DNA from: Pseudomonas koreensis
GTDB taxonomy: Bacteria > Pseudomonadota > Gammaproteobacteria > Pseudomonadales > Pseudomonadaceae
Reading direction: 5' to 3'
Assembly (NCBI RefSeq): GCF_012986595.1
Contig: NZ_JAAQYM010000004.1
Location: 434,001 to 498,000 of the forward strand
Length of the DNA: 64,000 nucleotides
The position numbers and the translations under genes were made by a program. How positions within the stretch are numbered: the stretch's first letter is position 1; every line of letters begins with the position of its first letter. Positions 50,271 through 58,450 of the stretch are shown here, one piece after another. A model generated the notes under the pieces. The model had not been told where the DNA came from and did not search any database. It saw only the letters and a list, made by a program, of their open reading frames with translations.

Positions 50271-51563
50271 TTATGCGGCAACCGGTTGCAGACGGCCGCC
50301 TGCGCGGCGATAGAGGTACAACGTGGCGCACAACGCACACAGTGCGCCGACGCTCATCCAGTAACCGGGCGCGGCCTTGTCGCCGGTGTACTGGATCAGG
50401 AAGGTCGACATCGCCGGGGTGAAACCGCCGAAAATCGCAGTCGCCAGGCTGTAGGCGAGGGAGAAACCGGCCACCCGCACTTCCACTGGCATGATCTCGG
50501 TCAGCGCCGGGATCATCGCGCCGTTGTACATGCCATAAATGAACGACAGCCACAGCAGCGACAGCAGCATGTGACTGAAGCTCGGCGCCTGCACCAGGTA
50601 AGACAGCGCCGGATAGGTGGTGGCCAGGGCCAGCAGCGACATGGCGATCAGCACCGGGCGCCGGCCGATGCGGTCGGACAACATGCCGCCAATCGGCAAC
50701 CAGAAGAAGTTCGACACCCCCACCAGCAAGGTCACCAGCAGTGCATCGGAAGTGCTCAGGTGCAGCACGGTTTTGCCGAACGTCGGCGCATACACGGTGA
50801 TCAGGTAGAACGCGGTGGTGGTCAGCGCGACCATCAGCATGCCGCCGAGCACCACGCCCCAGTTCTGGCCGAGGGTGCGGAACACTTCGCGCATGCTCGG
50901 GCGGTGTTTGCGTGCGGCAAATTCTTCGGTTTCCGCCAGATTACGGCGCAGCAGAAAAATGAACGGCACGATCAGGCAGCCGACGAAAAACGGAATCCGC
51001 CAGCCCCAGTCAGCCACCACGCTCGGCGCCATCCACGCGTTCAGGGCGTAGCCCAAAGCGGCGGCGACGATGATTGCCACTTGCTGACTGGCCGACTGCC
51101 AGGCAGTGAAGAAGCCTTTGCGGCCCGGAGTGGCGATTTCCGACAAATACACCGAAACCCCGCCCAATTCCGCACCGGCAGAGAAGCCCTGCAACAGCCG
51201 CCCGACCAACACCAGCGCCGGGGCGAACAGCCCGATGGTTTCGTATCCGGGCACCAGCACAATCAGAATCGTACCGCTGGCCATGATCGACAGCGTGACA
51301 ATCAACCCCTTGCGGCGGCCCACGTCATCGATGTACGCACCGAGCACAATGGCGCCCAACGGACGCATCAGGAAACCTGCGCCGAACACGGCAAACGTCA
51401 TCATCAGGGAAGCGAACTCACTGCTCGCCGGGAAGAACACTGCCGCGATCTGCGTGGCGTAGAAGCCAAACAGAAAGAAGTCGAACTGTTCAAGGAAGTT
51501 GCCCGAGGTAACCCGGAAGATAGCGCCGGCCCGCGAGCCGCCGTGTGGGATTGAGGCTGTCAT
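50271..51563 (-). CDS. MFS transporter, citrate/tricarballylate:H+ symporter type
   Basis: The 430-residue inner-membrane protein has twelve helices of the metabolite:H+ symporter group. Family motifs are [20 protein letters not shown] near the N-terminus, [20 protein letters not shown] in loop 2-3 and [17 protein letters not shown] in helix 4. Substrates of this group are di- and tricarboxylates such as citrate or tricarballylate (TcuC-like). It is the first gene of an operon with a periplasmic binding protein, and a convergent LysR gene follows. The start at 51563 opens [10 protein letters not shown]. Confidence 0.88.
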   Translation of the reverse strand: MTASIPHGGSRAGAIFRVTSGNFLEQFDFFLFGFYATQIAAVFFPASSEFASLMMTFAVFGAGFLMRPLGAIVLGAYIDDVGRRKGLIVTLSIMASGTILIVLVPGYETIGLFAPALVLVGRLLQGFSAGAELGGVSVYLSEIATPGRKGFFTAWQSASQQVAIIVAAALGYALNAWMAPSVVADWGWRIPFFVGCLIVPFIFLLRRNLAETEEFAARKHRPSMREVFRTLGQNWGVVLGGMLMVALTTTAFYLITVYAPTFGKTVLHLSTSDALLVTLLVGVSNFFWLPIGGMLSDRIGRRPVLIAMSLLALATTYPALSYLVQAPSFSHMLLSLLWLSFIYGMYNGAMIPALTEIMPVEVRVAGFSLAYSLATAIFGGFTPAMSTFLIQYTGDKAAPGYWMSVGALCALCATLYLYRRAGGRLQPVAA

Positions 51564-51718
51564 AGAAAAGAACTCCACCGCTTTTATGACGTGCGCGACG
51601 TGGAAGCGGCGCACGGTTGTTATTGCGGTGGATGGTGGCGCAGGTGTAACCGGATGTTAATTGCATTATTGGCATGCATTGATGTGCAAAGCGGATCAAT
51701 CCTGAAAACACCTCTAAC

Positions 51719-51743
51719 TTGTGGGAGCTGGCTTGCCAGCAAT
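51719..51743. repeat. Solitary half-REP, family B variant
   Basis: TTGTGGGAGCTGGCTTGCCA followed by GCAAT matches one arm of the variant seen at 46423; the rest of this 294-bp gap between divergent genes shows no other structure. Confidence 0.6.
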
Positions 51744-51857
51744 GACGATCTGTCTGCCAACTACAATCCCCCAGCCAGCCCAGGCAAAAAAACAAGGAAT
51801 GATTCCAGTCCTCCGCAGTCGGAGTTCAGGTATCACACATCTGAAGGAGGTTCACCG

Positions 51858-52166
51858 ATGAACAGCAAAACCCTAATCGCCAGCCTGGCCCTCGTTGCCG
51901 GCATTGCCGGGATCAGCCCACTTGTTCAAGCGGCGCAAACCTCGAACGAACCTGCCGTCCAGTCGCCGACCAGCGACCGTGAACTGAAGGTCAACGACCG
52001 GGCTCCAGACGTTTATCAGCGCAGCGACAAAGCGTTGAAAAACTGGAAACAGAAAGGCTTGAAAGCACCGGTCGAACAGGCGCAGTGGGTACAGATCAAC
52101 GACAAGTACGTGATGGTCATGATCACCAACGGCACCATTGTCGAGATGCAGCCTGTCGAGCGTTAA
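51858..52166 (+). CDS. RcnB-like periplasmic protein
   Basis: The 102-residue precursor has a signal peptide ending VQA-A near residue 25 and a C-terminal RcnB-type domain (VYQRSDKALKNWKQKGLKAP, then WVQINDKYVMVMITNGTIVEM). RcnB proteins help nickel and cobalt homeostasis in the periplasm, though many paralogues have unknown roles. The ATG at 51858 follows a strong AAGGAGG. The His-rich part of true RcnB is lacking, so a metal role is uncertain. Confidence 0.78.
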   Translation: MNSKTLIASLALVAGIAGISPLVQAAQTSNEPAVQSPTSDRELKVNDRAPDVYQRSDKALKNWKQKGLKAPVEQAQWVQINDKYVMVMITNGTIVEMQPVER

Positions 52167-52175
52167 GCACTGGAC

Positions 52176-53255
52176 TCAACGGCCCTGCGCGTGCACCCGT
52201 GCAGGGCTTTCGCCTCCCAACCGATACTGATTATTCCCACTGCGCTTCGCCTCATACATCGCCAGATCGGCAATGTGCAGCAGCCGATCCATGGTGGGCG
52301 CATGGTCCGGAAACACCGCGACCCCAAGGCTGGTGCCGATGTGGCGTTGGTCGTTGCCGATGCTGATCGGTGGCGACAGTTCGATGAAAATCTTCTGACA
52401 GATGCTGCGCGCTTCGTCCTGCAGGTTGAGGTTCGGTGCCAGGCCTTGCAGGATCACCACGAATTCGTCGCCGCCGATGCGCGCGACGGTGTCGGTGGCG
52501 CGCAGGATGCGTTTGAGGCGGGTGGCGGTGGTCATCAGCACGCGGTCGCCGGCGGCGTGGCCGTAGTGATCGTTGATGGCTTTGAACCCGTTGAGATCGA
52601 CAAACACCAGCGCCACCCGGGTGTGGTTGTGACGCGCCTGTTCGAGGGCTTCGGACAAACGCTCTTCGAGCACCAGACGATTGGGCAGGCCAGTCAGCGG
52701 GTCGAAGTGGGCAAGGTGCTGAAGGTAACTGGCCGAGGCTTTTTCTTCGGTGATGTCGCGCACCACGCCCATCATCTTGATCACCGCATCATGGTCGTTG
52801 CGCACCACATTGCCGGTCTCGCGCAGCCAGCGAATCGTGCCGTCGGGCCAGACTACGCGGTATTCCTCGTCATGGTTTTCACCGGTTTCCAGGCAACGCT
52901 GTTCGCCGTCGCGCACGCGTATGCGGTCGTCCGGGTGCACGCAGGAACAGAACAGCGCATAGGACGGGGTGATCTCGCCGATCTTGAACCCGAACATGCC
53001 GTAGATCGCGTCTGACCAGTACAGCCGATCGGTGTCGACTTCCCAGTCCCAGGTGCCGATCCGCGCAAAGTACTGGCTGCGCTTGAAGCGCTCGGCGTCA
53101 CCGTCCTGATGAATGTTCTGCGGTTCGGCAGCGCGGGTCAGCAGCTCGCGATACTCGGCCAACTGCCGGCGCAAGCCACGTTCACGCCAGATCAAGACGA
53201 GGATGCATCCCAGCAGGAAGAAGCCAATGGCCAGGCTGATCCAGAGGTGAGTCAT
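52176..53255 (-). CDS. PAS-GGDEF diguanylate cyclase
   Basis: The 359-residue protein has an N-terminal membrane helix (residues 4-22), a short linker coiled coil, a PAS/PAC domain (residues 65-180; GTWDWEVDTDRLYWSDAIYG and GVVRDITEEKA), and a GGDEF domain with the intact active loop RIGGDEFVV and an RATD inhibitory site five residues before it. It should synthesise c-di-GMP in response to a PAS-sensed cue. The stop lies close to the convergent RcnB-like gene. Confidence 0.92.
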   Translation of the reverse strand: MTHLWISLAIGFFLLGCILVLIWRERGLRRQLAEYRELLTRAAEPQNIHQDGDAERFKRSQYFARIGTWDWEVDTDRLYWSDAIYGMFGFKIGEITPSYALFCSCVHPDDRIRVRDGEQRCLETGENHDEEYRVVWPDGTIRWLRETGNVVRNDHDAVIKMMGVVRDITEEKASASYLQHLAHFDPLTGLPNRLVLEERLSEALEQARHNHTRVALVFVDLNGFKAINDHYGHAAGDRVLMTTATRLKRILRATDTVARIGGDEFVVILQGLAPNLNLQDEARSICQKIFIELSPPISIGNDQRHIGTSLGVAVFPDHAPTMDRLLHIADLAMYEAKRSGNNQYRLGGESPARVHAQGR

Positions 53256-53418
53256 TCAGGAACTGCCAGCATGACGTATCGGTCCGTGAAGTAGTGGCGG
53301 ATGGCTATATTACCGGTTCAGTCACCGGGTCGGATACTGCGCCAGGCTTCGTGAAAAAGTTGCGAACCACCGACAATTCTGGGAAAACGGCGGCCGGCTG
53401 AACAATAGAGTGAATGTC

Positions 53419-53757
53419 ATGAATGATGAATTGCAGGTAATCGATCTTCAGGTGGGCGAGGGCAAGGCTGCCGTCAAAGGCGCGCTGATCACCACCCAGT
53501 ACACCGGCTGGCTGGAAGACGGCAGCGAGTTCGACTCCTCCCACAGCCGTGGCAAACCTTTCCAGTGCGTGATCGGCACCGGCCGTGTGATCAAGGGCTG
53601 GGATCAGGGGCTGATGGGCATGCAAGTGGGCGGCAAGCGAAAACTGCTGGTGCCGGCGCATCTGGGGTATGGCGAGCGGACGATGGGCAAGATTCCGCCG
53701 AATTCGAATCTGGTGTTTGAGATCGAGTTGCTGGAGGTTTTGACGCGGGACGATTGA
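53419..53757 (+). CDS. FKBP-type peptidyl-prolyl cis-trans isomerase
   Basis: The 112-residue protein is a minimal FKBP domain: ALITTQYTGWLEDGSEFDSS, KPFQCVIGTGRVIKGWDQGL and LLVPAHLGYGER with the aromatic pocket (Tyr, Phe, Trp, Tyr). No signal peptide or chaperone insert is present, so it is a cytosolic foldase. The ATG at 53419 is preferred over a GTG three codons upstream because GAG lies at the proper distance. It is monocistronic and followed by a REP element. Confidence 0.93.
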   Translation: MNDELQVIDLQVGEGKAAVKGALITTQYTGWLEDGSEFDSSHSRGKPFQCVIGTGRVIKGWDQGLMGMQVGGKRKLLVPAHLGYGERTMGKIPPNSNLVFEIELLEVLTRDD

Positions 53758-53793
53758 GGCGGGTAAACGCCGATCAATCAATGTCCATGCAAC

Positions 53794-53876
53794 CTGTGGC
53801 GAGGGGATTTATCCCCGATGGACTGCGCAGCAGGCCTGTTTGGGGCAGCGCGCCGCGATCCATCAAGCCCTCGCCA
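53794..53876. repeat. REP palindrome pair, family C, diverged
   Basis: CCTGTGGCGAGGGGATTTAT opens and AAGCCCTCGCCA closes the element; the centre contains CAGCAGG/CCTG pairing. It lies between convergent genes. Confidence 0.72.
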
Positions 53877-53883
53877 TTTTTAC

Positions 53884-54153
53884 TCAGGCAACCATCGCAA
53901 TCTCGGTCAAGGTGTCAGCCACTGTCCTTTCAAGTGACGGAAATCGCCGTTTCACCCGGTGCAGCGCGGGCAGCACAGCCTCCATCTCAAGCTCGTCGAG
54001 TTTCCCGAGAGCGGCCACTGCCGAGGCCACAATTGTTTCTCGCTCGCTTTCAAACAACACCAGGCATGCATTCTGAGCCCAGCGGCGATCCCGTTCGTTG
54101 AGGCCCATGGCGACTAATGCGGCGACGACCTGGGCATCTGGTTTATTGGCCAT
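53884..54153 (-). CDS. Small helical protein of unknown function
   Basis: The 89-residue soluble product is almost wholly helical (QVVAALVAMGLNERDRRWAQ, then VASAVAALGKLDELEMEAVL), with the two-helix periodicity of HEAT-like repeats. There is no signal peptide and no recognised motif. The ATG at 54153 gives MANKPDAQVV and is preceded by AAAGGAGAATTTCAC; the frame is open further upstream across REP DNA. No function can be proposed. Confidence 0.68.
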   Translation of the reverse strand: MANKPDAQVVAALVAMGLNERDRRWAQNACLVLFESERETIVASAVAALGKLDELEMEAVLPALHRVKRRFPSLERTVADTLTEIAMVA

Positions 54154-54181
54154 GTGAAATTCTCCTTTGCGTCGTTTTCCT

Positions 54182-54300
54182 TGTGGCGAGGGAGCTTGCT
54201 CCCGCTGGGTTGCGAAGCGACCCCAAGCTCCATTGATCCGGTTCGGATCCGGATTTTCGACTGCTGTGCGGTCGAGCGGGAGCAAGCTCCCTCGCCACAG
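54182..54300. repeat. REP palindrome pair, family C, with long centre
   Basis: TGTGGCGAGGGAGCTTGCTC and the exact inverse GAGCAAGCTCCCTCGCCACA enclose 80 bp that contain a GATCCG/CGGATC dyad. Confidence 0.9.
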
Positions 54301-54310
54301 AGACGCTTTT

Positions 54311-54688
54311 TCAATTGCTGATCGGGGGCTCGAGGTTGTCGAGGGCGCGGTTGACGGCGAGTTCGCCGAGCATGACTACTTGCTGGATGCCGAGCACGGT
54401 GTTGCGGTAGGGCGTGTCGAGCAGGCTGGCGAAGTCGCTGAGCATGATGCTGGCCGAGGCCATGGATTCGCAGGCGTGGGCCAGCAGTTCTTCGTTGTCC
54501 ATGTTCGGGGCGACGACAAACATGTGGCTGGGTTTGCGCTCGGGCGGGGCTTGCGGTTTCAGGTAGTGATCGAGTGCGCGTTCGGCGGCTTCGTGGAGTT
54601 TTCTGGAATTGGGGTCGGAGTAGGGGGATGTTGAATCTGGATCGGACGGGGTGTCCGTATCCGGTGGATTTGGTGTGACTTTGAACAT
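54311..54688 (-). CDS. DUF6124-like small protein
   Basis: The 125-residue protein has a disordered N-terminus rich in Pro, Asp and Ser (MFKVTPNPPDTDTPSDPDST) and a helical C-terminal part (LLAHACESMASASIMLSDFA, then LGIQQVVMLGELAVNRALDN). This is the pattern of a Pseudomonas-restricted family catalogued as DUF6124, whose members occur in many paralogous copies; the assignment is from memory. The start at 54688 opens the conserved MFKVTPNPP. It lies next to the hairpin-rich element at 54722. Confidence 0.75.
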   Translation of the reverse strand: MFKVTPNPPDTDTPSDPDSTSPYSDPNSRKLHEAAERALDHYLKPQAPPERKPSHMFVVAPNMDNEELLAHACESMASASIMLSDFASLLDTPYRNTVLGIQQVVMLGELAVNRALDNLEPPISN

Positions 54689-54721
54689 TTGCGAGACCTT
54701 TATATAAAGGCTGCCCACCAT

Positions 54722-54930
54722 CGCGACTAAACGAAGAGAGAGGCAGCTATGCGCAGGTTAGTCGACCGGTGGTCTCACAATTTCCGGCGCGCCCGAAGGC
54801 GCCCTGCGCACAGCTACCATTGAGTTCAGGCGTACGAGCGGCCTGAATGTATGGATGCTTTACGAAATGTGAGACAACCGAGCGACTAAACCCGATCACT
54901 GACCATTCAGTGACGCGAACCAAGTTACCG
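54722..54930. other. Hairpin-rich intergenic element next to the DUF6124 gene
   Basis: This 490-bp gene-free gap (54689-55178) begins with a dense set of dyads: CGACTAA/TTAGTCG, GTCTCACA at 54772 with TGTGAGAC at 54868, TTCAGGC/GCCTGAA and ACTGA-CCAT-TCAGT. GCGACTAAAC occurs as a direct repeat at 54723 and 54882. I recall near-identical stretches next to DUF6124-type genes elsewhere in Pseudomonas, so a repeated element or structured RNA is possible; it is unverified. From 54931 to 55156 nothing else is seen except a half-REP. Confidence 0.4.
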
Positions 54931-55040
54931 ATGCCCCCCAAACCGCACAAGCCGGCGGATTCTGGCGTAGTTGTAGGCAAAGGCGCAAGGCGATGTAGCC
55001 TCTTGGATGATGCCGAAATGATGCTGCATTTTTCAGGCTG

Positions 55041-55068
55041 CCATCGCCAGCAGGCTCACTCCTACAGG
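55041..55068. repeat. Solitary half-REP, family B
   Basis: CCATCGCCAGCAGGCTCACT followed by CCTACAGG is one arm of the family B unit, without a partner arm. Confidence 0.65.
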
Positions 55069-55156
55069 AGATTGAAGTCGCTTTCAGATTCCCGTTCATC
55101 CCTTCGATGCCCATCGATCTTGCGAATAAGGGCGCAATCAACGACCATGCGCGCCA

Positions 55157-55175
55157 TATAGGGGTAGGGGGTATA
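55157..55175 (+). promoter_or_regulatory. G-tract operator for DmeR
   Basis: TATAGGGGTAGGGGGTATA places two G-runs between TATA ends, the pattern bound by RcnR/CsoR-like repressors. It ends three bases before the dmeR ATG and also provides its ribosome-binding site, so bound repressor should block both transcription and translation. Confidence 0.6.
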
Positions 55176-55178
55176 GGT

Positions 55179-55454
55179 ATGTCGCACATTCATGAACATA
55201 AAGACGAGCTGCTCAACCGCGTCCGACGCATTGCCGGGCAGGTGCAGGCGGTGGAAAAGGCGCTGGAGGGCGATGCCGATTGCGCCAAGACCTTGCACCT
55301 GGTGGCGGCGATTCGCGGGGCGGTCAATGGTTTGATGGAGCAGTTCATCGAGGCCCACACCCGTGAGCACGTGGCGCATCCCGATCTGACTGACGAACAG
55401 CGCGCCCAGGGCGCCGAAGATTTGCTGCAAGCCATCCGCCGTTATTCCAAATAG
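55179..55454 (+). CDS. dmeR: RcnR/DmeR-family nickel/cobalt-responsive repressor
   Basis: The 91-residue helical protein belongs to the CsoR/RcnR family. The four nickel/cobalt ligands of RcnR are conserved at identical positions: His3, Cys35 (DADCAK), His60 and His64 (AHTREHVAH), so a Co/Ni-sensing rather than Cu- or formaldehyde-sensing role is likely. Metal binding would release it from the G-tract operator at 55157 and allow expression of the dmeF efflux gene 12 bp downstream. The ATG at 55179 opens MSHIHEHKDELL. Confidence 0.88.
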   Translation: MSHIHEHKDELLNRVRRIAGQVQAVEKALEGDADCAKTLHLVAAIRGAVNGLMEQFIEAHTREHVAHPDLTDEQRAQGAEDLLQAIRRYSK

Positions 55455-55466
55455 AGCACGCGCATC

Positions 55467-56390
55467 ATGAGCCTGACCCCCAACGCTGAGCGTTTCAGCC
55501 ACGATCACCAGTTCCTCGGCGCCTCCCACGACGAAAACGCCCGCCGCACCTTGTGGGTGGTGGCGTTGACGTTCGTGATGATGATCGGCGAGATCGCCGC
55601 CGGTTACCTCACCGGTTCCATGGCGCTGCTGGCCGACGGTTTTCACATGGCCACCCATGCCGGCGCGTTGGGCATTGCCGCAGCGGCTTATGGGTTTGCC
55701 CGGCGCAACGCCAACAACCGCCGCTACAGTTTCGGCACCGGCAAGGTCGGTGATCTGGCCGGTTTTGCGTCGGCCATGGTGCTGGGCCTGGTGTCGCTGG
55801 GCATTGCCGGCGAATCGATTTTTCGTTTGTTCGAACCCACCACCGTGGCGTTTGGCGAAGCGACGGTAATCGCGATCGTGGGGCTGGGGGTGAACATCCT
55901 CAGCGCCTTCCTGCTGATGGGCCATCATGATCACGGCCATCAGCATGATCACGGTCATGATCATCATCACCACCACGACAACAACCTGCGCTCGGCCTAC
56001 GTCCACGTGCTGGCCGATGCACTGACCTCGGTGCTGGCAATTGCCGCGCTGCTGGCCGGCCGCTATCTGGGTTGGGTGTGGCTGGACCCGGCGATGGGTA
56101 TTGTCGGCTCCATTGTCATCGCAAAATGGGCCTACAACCTGATGCGCGACAGCGCCGCGGTGTTGCTCGACACCACCGACGAACCGGTGGCGGCAGAGAT
56201 CCGCGAGCTGCTGGAAACCTCGGACGACGTGCGCATCAGCGATCTGCACGTCTGGCAGGTCGGCCCGCAGGCGCGGGCGGCGATTGTCAGTGTGGTCGCG
56301 GCTGCGGGCGTGACGGCGGAGGCGATTCGCGAGCGGCTGGCGCCGGTGCATGAGCTGTCGCACCTGACCATCGAGCTGCGCAGCGCTTAA
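55467..56390 (+). CDS. dmeF: CDF-family cobalt/nickel efflux protein DmeF
   Basis: The 307-residue inner-membrane exporter has six helices with the transport-site residues Asp57 and His60 region (LLADGFHMATH) and His180/Asp184 (HVLADALTS). A cytosolic loop at about residues 153-170 is a histidine cluster (HHDHGHQHDHGHDHHHH), as in DmeF-type CDF proteins that expel Co2+ and Ni2+. It is co-transcribed with the RcnR-type regulator upstream. Its last bases overlap the end of the convergent P450 gene by four. Confidence 0.88.
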   Translation: MSLTPNAERFSHDHQFLGASHDENARRTLWVVALTFVMMIGEIAAGYLTGSMALLADGFHMATHAGALGIAAAAYGFARRNANNRRYSFGTGKVGDLAGFASAMVLGLVSLGIAGESIFRLFEPTTVAFGEATVIAIVGLGVNILSAFLLMGHHDHGHQHDHGHDHHHHHDNNLRSAYVHVLADALTSVLAIAALLAGRYLGWVWLDPAMGIVGSIVIAKWAYNLMRDSAAVLLDTTDEPVAAEIRELLETSDDVRISDLHVWQVGPQARAAIVSVVAAAGVTAEAIRERLAPVHELSHLTIELRSA

Positions 56391-57490
56391 GGCTGCACCG
56401 CGCTGAACAGTGGAATCCGCCCATTGAGCGATGGGCGGTAATGCCACGTCAGTTGTTGCAGATTCATACCCTGATCAAGGATTTCTCTGACAGTCGCCGC
56501 GGCAATGCTCACCGCCAGCGCTTGCCCCGGGCATTGATGCCGTCCGCTGCCAAAACTGAAACTGCGCCGGTTCGGCCGATCCAGCAGAAATCGCTCAGGC
56601 ACTTCATTCAATAACGGGTCGCGGTTGGCCGAGGCCAGCAGCACCAGAATCACCTCGCCGGCCTCGAGCCGCACGCCATCGATCTCACAAGACTGCGCGA
56701 CAAATCGTCGGGCGTTCTGCACCGATGGATCAAAGCGCTGGACCTCGGCCAGCAGCGCGTCCATCGAGGCGTTGCGCAATTCAGGCTGACGCCGCAGCGC
56801 GATCAACGCGTTACCGATCAGCCCGGCAGTTGCTTCAAACGTCTGCGAACAGAGGCCGATCAGGTTGGCGATCAGGGTCTCCTCATCGCCATCAAATCGC
56901 TGCCCGATAGCCTTGAGCAAATCGCTCGGCGGTTCTGTCAGCAACTCGATGAAATAACCGCGTAACTGCTCCGCCGCCACATGGGCCGCCGCCAGTTGCA
57001 GGTCATTGCTCAGCGGCGACAGGCAGGCGACAAAGTCAGCGGTCAGTTCACTGATCGCCCGACCCTGCGCCGGGGTGAAGCCGAGCAGCGTGGCGACCAC
57101 GCCCACCGGGCCGCGAAACATCGCCTTATATAAGCCGTCGGCGTCCGCTGTCATCAATCGCGCGGCCACCAACGCGCGGACTTGGTCGTCATCTATCAAC
57201 TGCAGTGACGGCTCGATCGCCGCACGCGGGCAGCGCTGACGTTCGCCATCGTTCATCCGCATCAACTGCCCGAACACGTTGCCGGCCATCCCCGAGGCGA
57301 TCGCCTTGGGCACCGGCTCCTGCAGCGGCCGCACCCGGCACTCGGGATGCGCCAACACCGCACACACCGCGCGAGCGCTGCTGGCGACCCACAGTTTCAA
57401 TTCATGGTCAAAGGTCAGTCCGCCCTCGGCCCGCAGTTTTGCGTAGTAAGGGTAGGGGTCGGCATGAGTGGCAGCGATGATCGGGTCCAT
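56387..57490 (-). CDS. Cytochrome P450
   Basis: The 367-residue soluble P450 has the heme-binding signature FSFGSGRHQCPGQALA with the axial cysteine, the K-helix ExxR as EVQR, and an I-helix FEATAGL where the acid/alcohol pair is Glu and Thr. It is 30-40 residues shorter than most bacterial P450s, mainly in the N-terminal region. No ferredoxin is encoded nearby. It is divergent from an ArsR-type regulator that probably controls it; the substrate is unknown. Confidence 0.9.
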   Translation of the reverse strand: MDPIIAATHADPYPYYAKLRAEGGLTFDHELKLWVASSARAVCAVLAHPECRVRPLQEPVPKAIASGMAGNVFGQLMRMNDGERQRCPRAAIEPSLQLIDDDQVRALVAARLMTADADGLYKAMFRGPVGVVATLLGFTPAQGRAISELTADFVACLSPLSNDLQLAAAHVAAEQLRGYFIELLTEPPSDLLKAIGQRFDGDEETLIANLIGLCSQTFEATAGLIGNALIALRRQPELRNASMDALLAEVQRFDPSVQNARRFVAQSCEIDGVRLEAGEVILVLLASANRDPLLNEVPERFLLDRPNRRSFSFGSGRHQCPGQALAVSIAAATVREILDQGMNLQQLTWHYRPSLNGRIPLFSAVQP

Positions 57491-57568
57491 GGTTCACAGC
57501 CTTGTCGTCGGGAAAGTGAAGCGAGTATCTTCAGTTCGCAGCGACGACGATTCGTCGGGGAGCGAAAT

Positions 57569-58324
57569 ATGCACGCAGAACATCAAGACATCGGCGTCTC
57601 GCAAGTGGCCGCCGCCATCGCCGAACCGGCGCGCACCAAAATCCTCTGCTCGCTGATGGACGGGCATGCCCGCACCAGCACTGAATTGGCGACCATTGCC
57701 GAAGTCAGCGCATCGACCGCCAGTGCGCACCTGAGCAAACTCAAGGACCTGGCCCTGGTGCGCCTGCATGTACAGGGCCGCCATCGTTATTACAGCCTCG
57801 CCGATCAGCGCGTGGCGCAGGCGCTGGAAGCGTTGATGGTGATCGGCCAGAACGCCGCGCCGACCTTCAAGTCGCACACCCCGGATCGCCTGCAATTCGC
57901 CCGCACCTGTTACGACCACATGGCCGGGACGCTCGCGGTGTTGTTGCACGACCGTCTGCGTGAGGCGGGATGGCTGGTGGAAACCGACGAACAGGTTTAT
58001 CGCTTGAGCGACAGTGGTGAGGCGTTGTTCGAGGGTTTGGGCATCGAGGTGCAGGACTTGAATACCTTGCGCCGCAAGTTCGCCTGCCCGTGCCTGGACT
58101 GGAGCATGCGCCGGCCGCATCTGGGCGGCTCGCTGGGGGCGGCGTTGTTGCAGACGGCGTTGAAGCGCAAGTGGGTGACGCAGGATCTTGATAGTCGGGC
58201 GTTGGGATTGACGGCGCTGGGACGCAGAGAGATCGGGGTGCGATTCGGGGTTGAATTGCCTTTAGACGCGGAGAGCAAAAGATCGCAGCCTGCGGCAGCT
58301 CCTGCAGGGAATATGCACATCTGA
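57569..58324 (+). CDS. ArsR-family regulator with C-terminal metal-binding-like domain
   Basis: The 251-residue protein starts with a winged helix (IAEPARTKILCSLMDGHARTS, then EVSASTASAHLSKLKDLAL) and continues with about 150 residues resembling the C-terminal part of larger ArsR/SmtB proteins, including CPCLDWSMRRPH. The final residues (SKRSQPAAAPAGN) are encoded by a REP element that replaces the original stop region. It is divergent from the P450 gene across 78 bp. Start at 57569; the frame is open upstream. Confidence 0.85.
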   Translation: MHAEHQDIGVSQVAAAIAEPARTKILCSLMDGHARTSTELATIAEVSASTASAHLSKLKDLALVRLHVQGRHRYYSLADQRVAQALEALMVIGQNAAPTFKSHTPDRLQFARTCYDHMAGTLAVLLHDRLREAGWLVETDEQVYRLSDSGEALFEGLGIEVQDLNTLRRKFACPCLDWSMRRPHLGGSLGAALLQTALKRKWVTQDLDSRALGLTALGRREIGVRFGVELPLDAESKRSQPAAAPAGNMHI

Positions 58325-58378
58325 TAAATGTCGGCTGTAGCGGATTAATGTAGGCGCTGCCGAAGGCTGCGATCTTTT
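58277..58378. repeat. REP palindrome pair, family A, overlapping the ArsR gene end
   Basis: GATCGCAGCCTGCGGCAGCT is read through by the ArsR frame, and the facing arm TAGGCGCTGCCGAAGGCTGC lies in the intergenic part. The first arm has lost its TAC ending (CTGCAGG). Confidence 0.85.
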
Positions 58379-58410
58379 CATCCGGTTTTGCACCTTGTGC
58401 CAATCCAATA

Positions 58411-58444
58411 GACTCGATACTGTACGCATAACCAGTATCGAGTC
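58411..58444. promoter_or_regulatory. Extended LexA-type operator before the radical-SAM repair gene
   Basis: GACTCGATACTG at 58411-58422 and CAGTATCGAGTC at 58433-58444 form a perfect 12-bp dyad, with the SOS box CTGTACGCATAACCAG (CTG-N10-CAG) at its core. It ends six bases before the ATG at 58451, so LexA would cover the promoter and the start. SOS control is inferred from this match. Confidence 0.65.
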
Positions 58445-58450
58445 TTCGCC

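Noticed and set aside
54747..54980. Minus-strand 77-codon open frame (MPTTTPESAGLCG...)
   Set aside because: No ribosome-binding site, unusual composition and full overlap with the hairpin-rich element; treated as non-coding.
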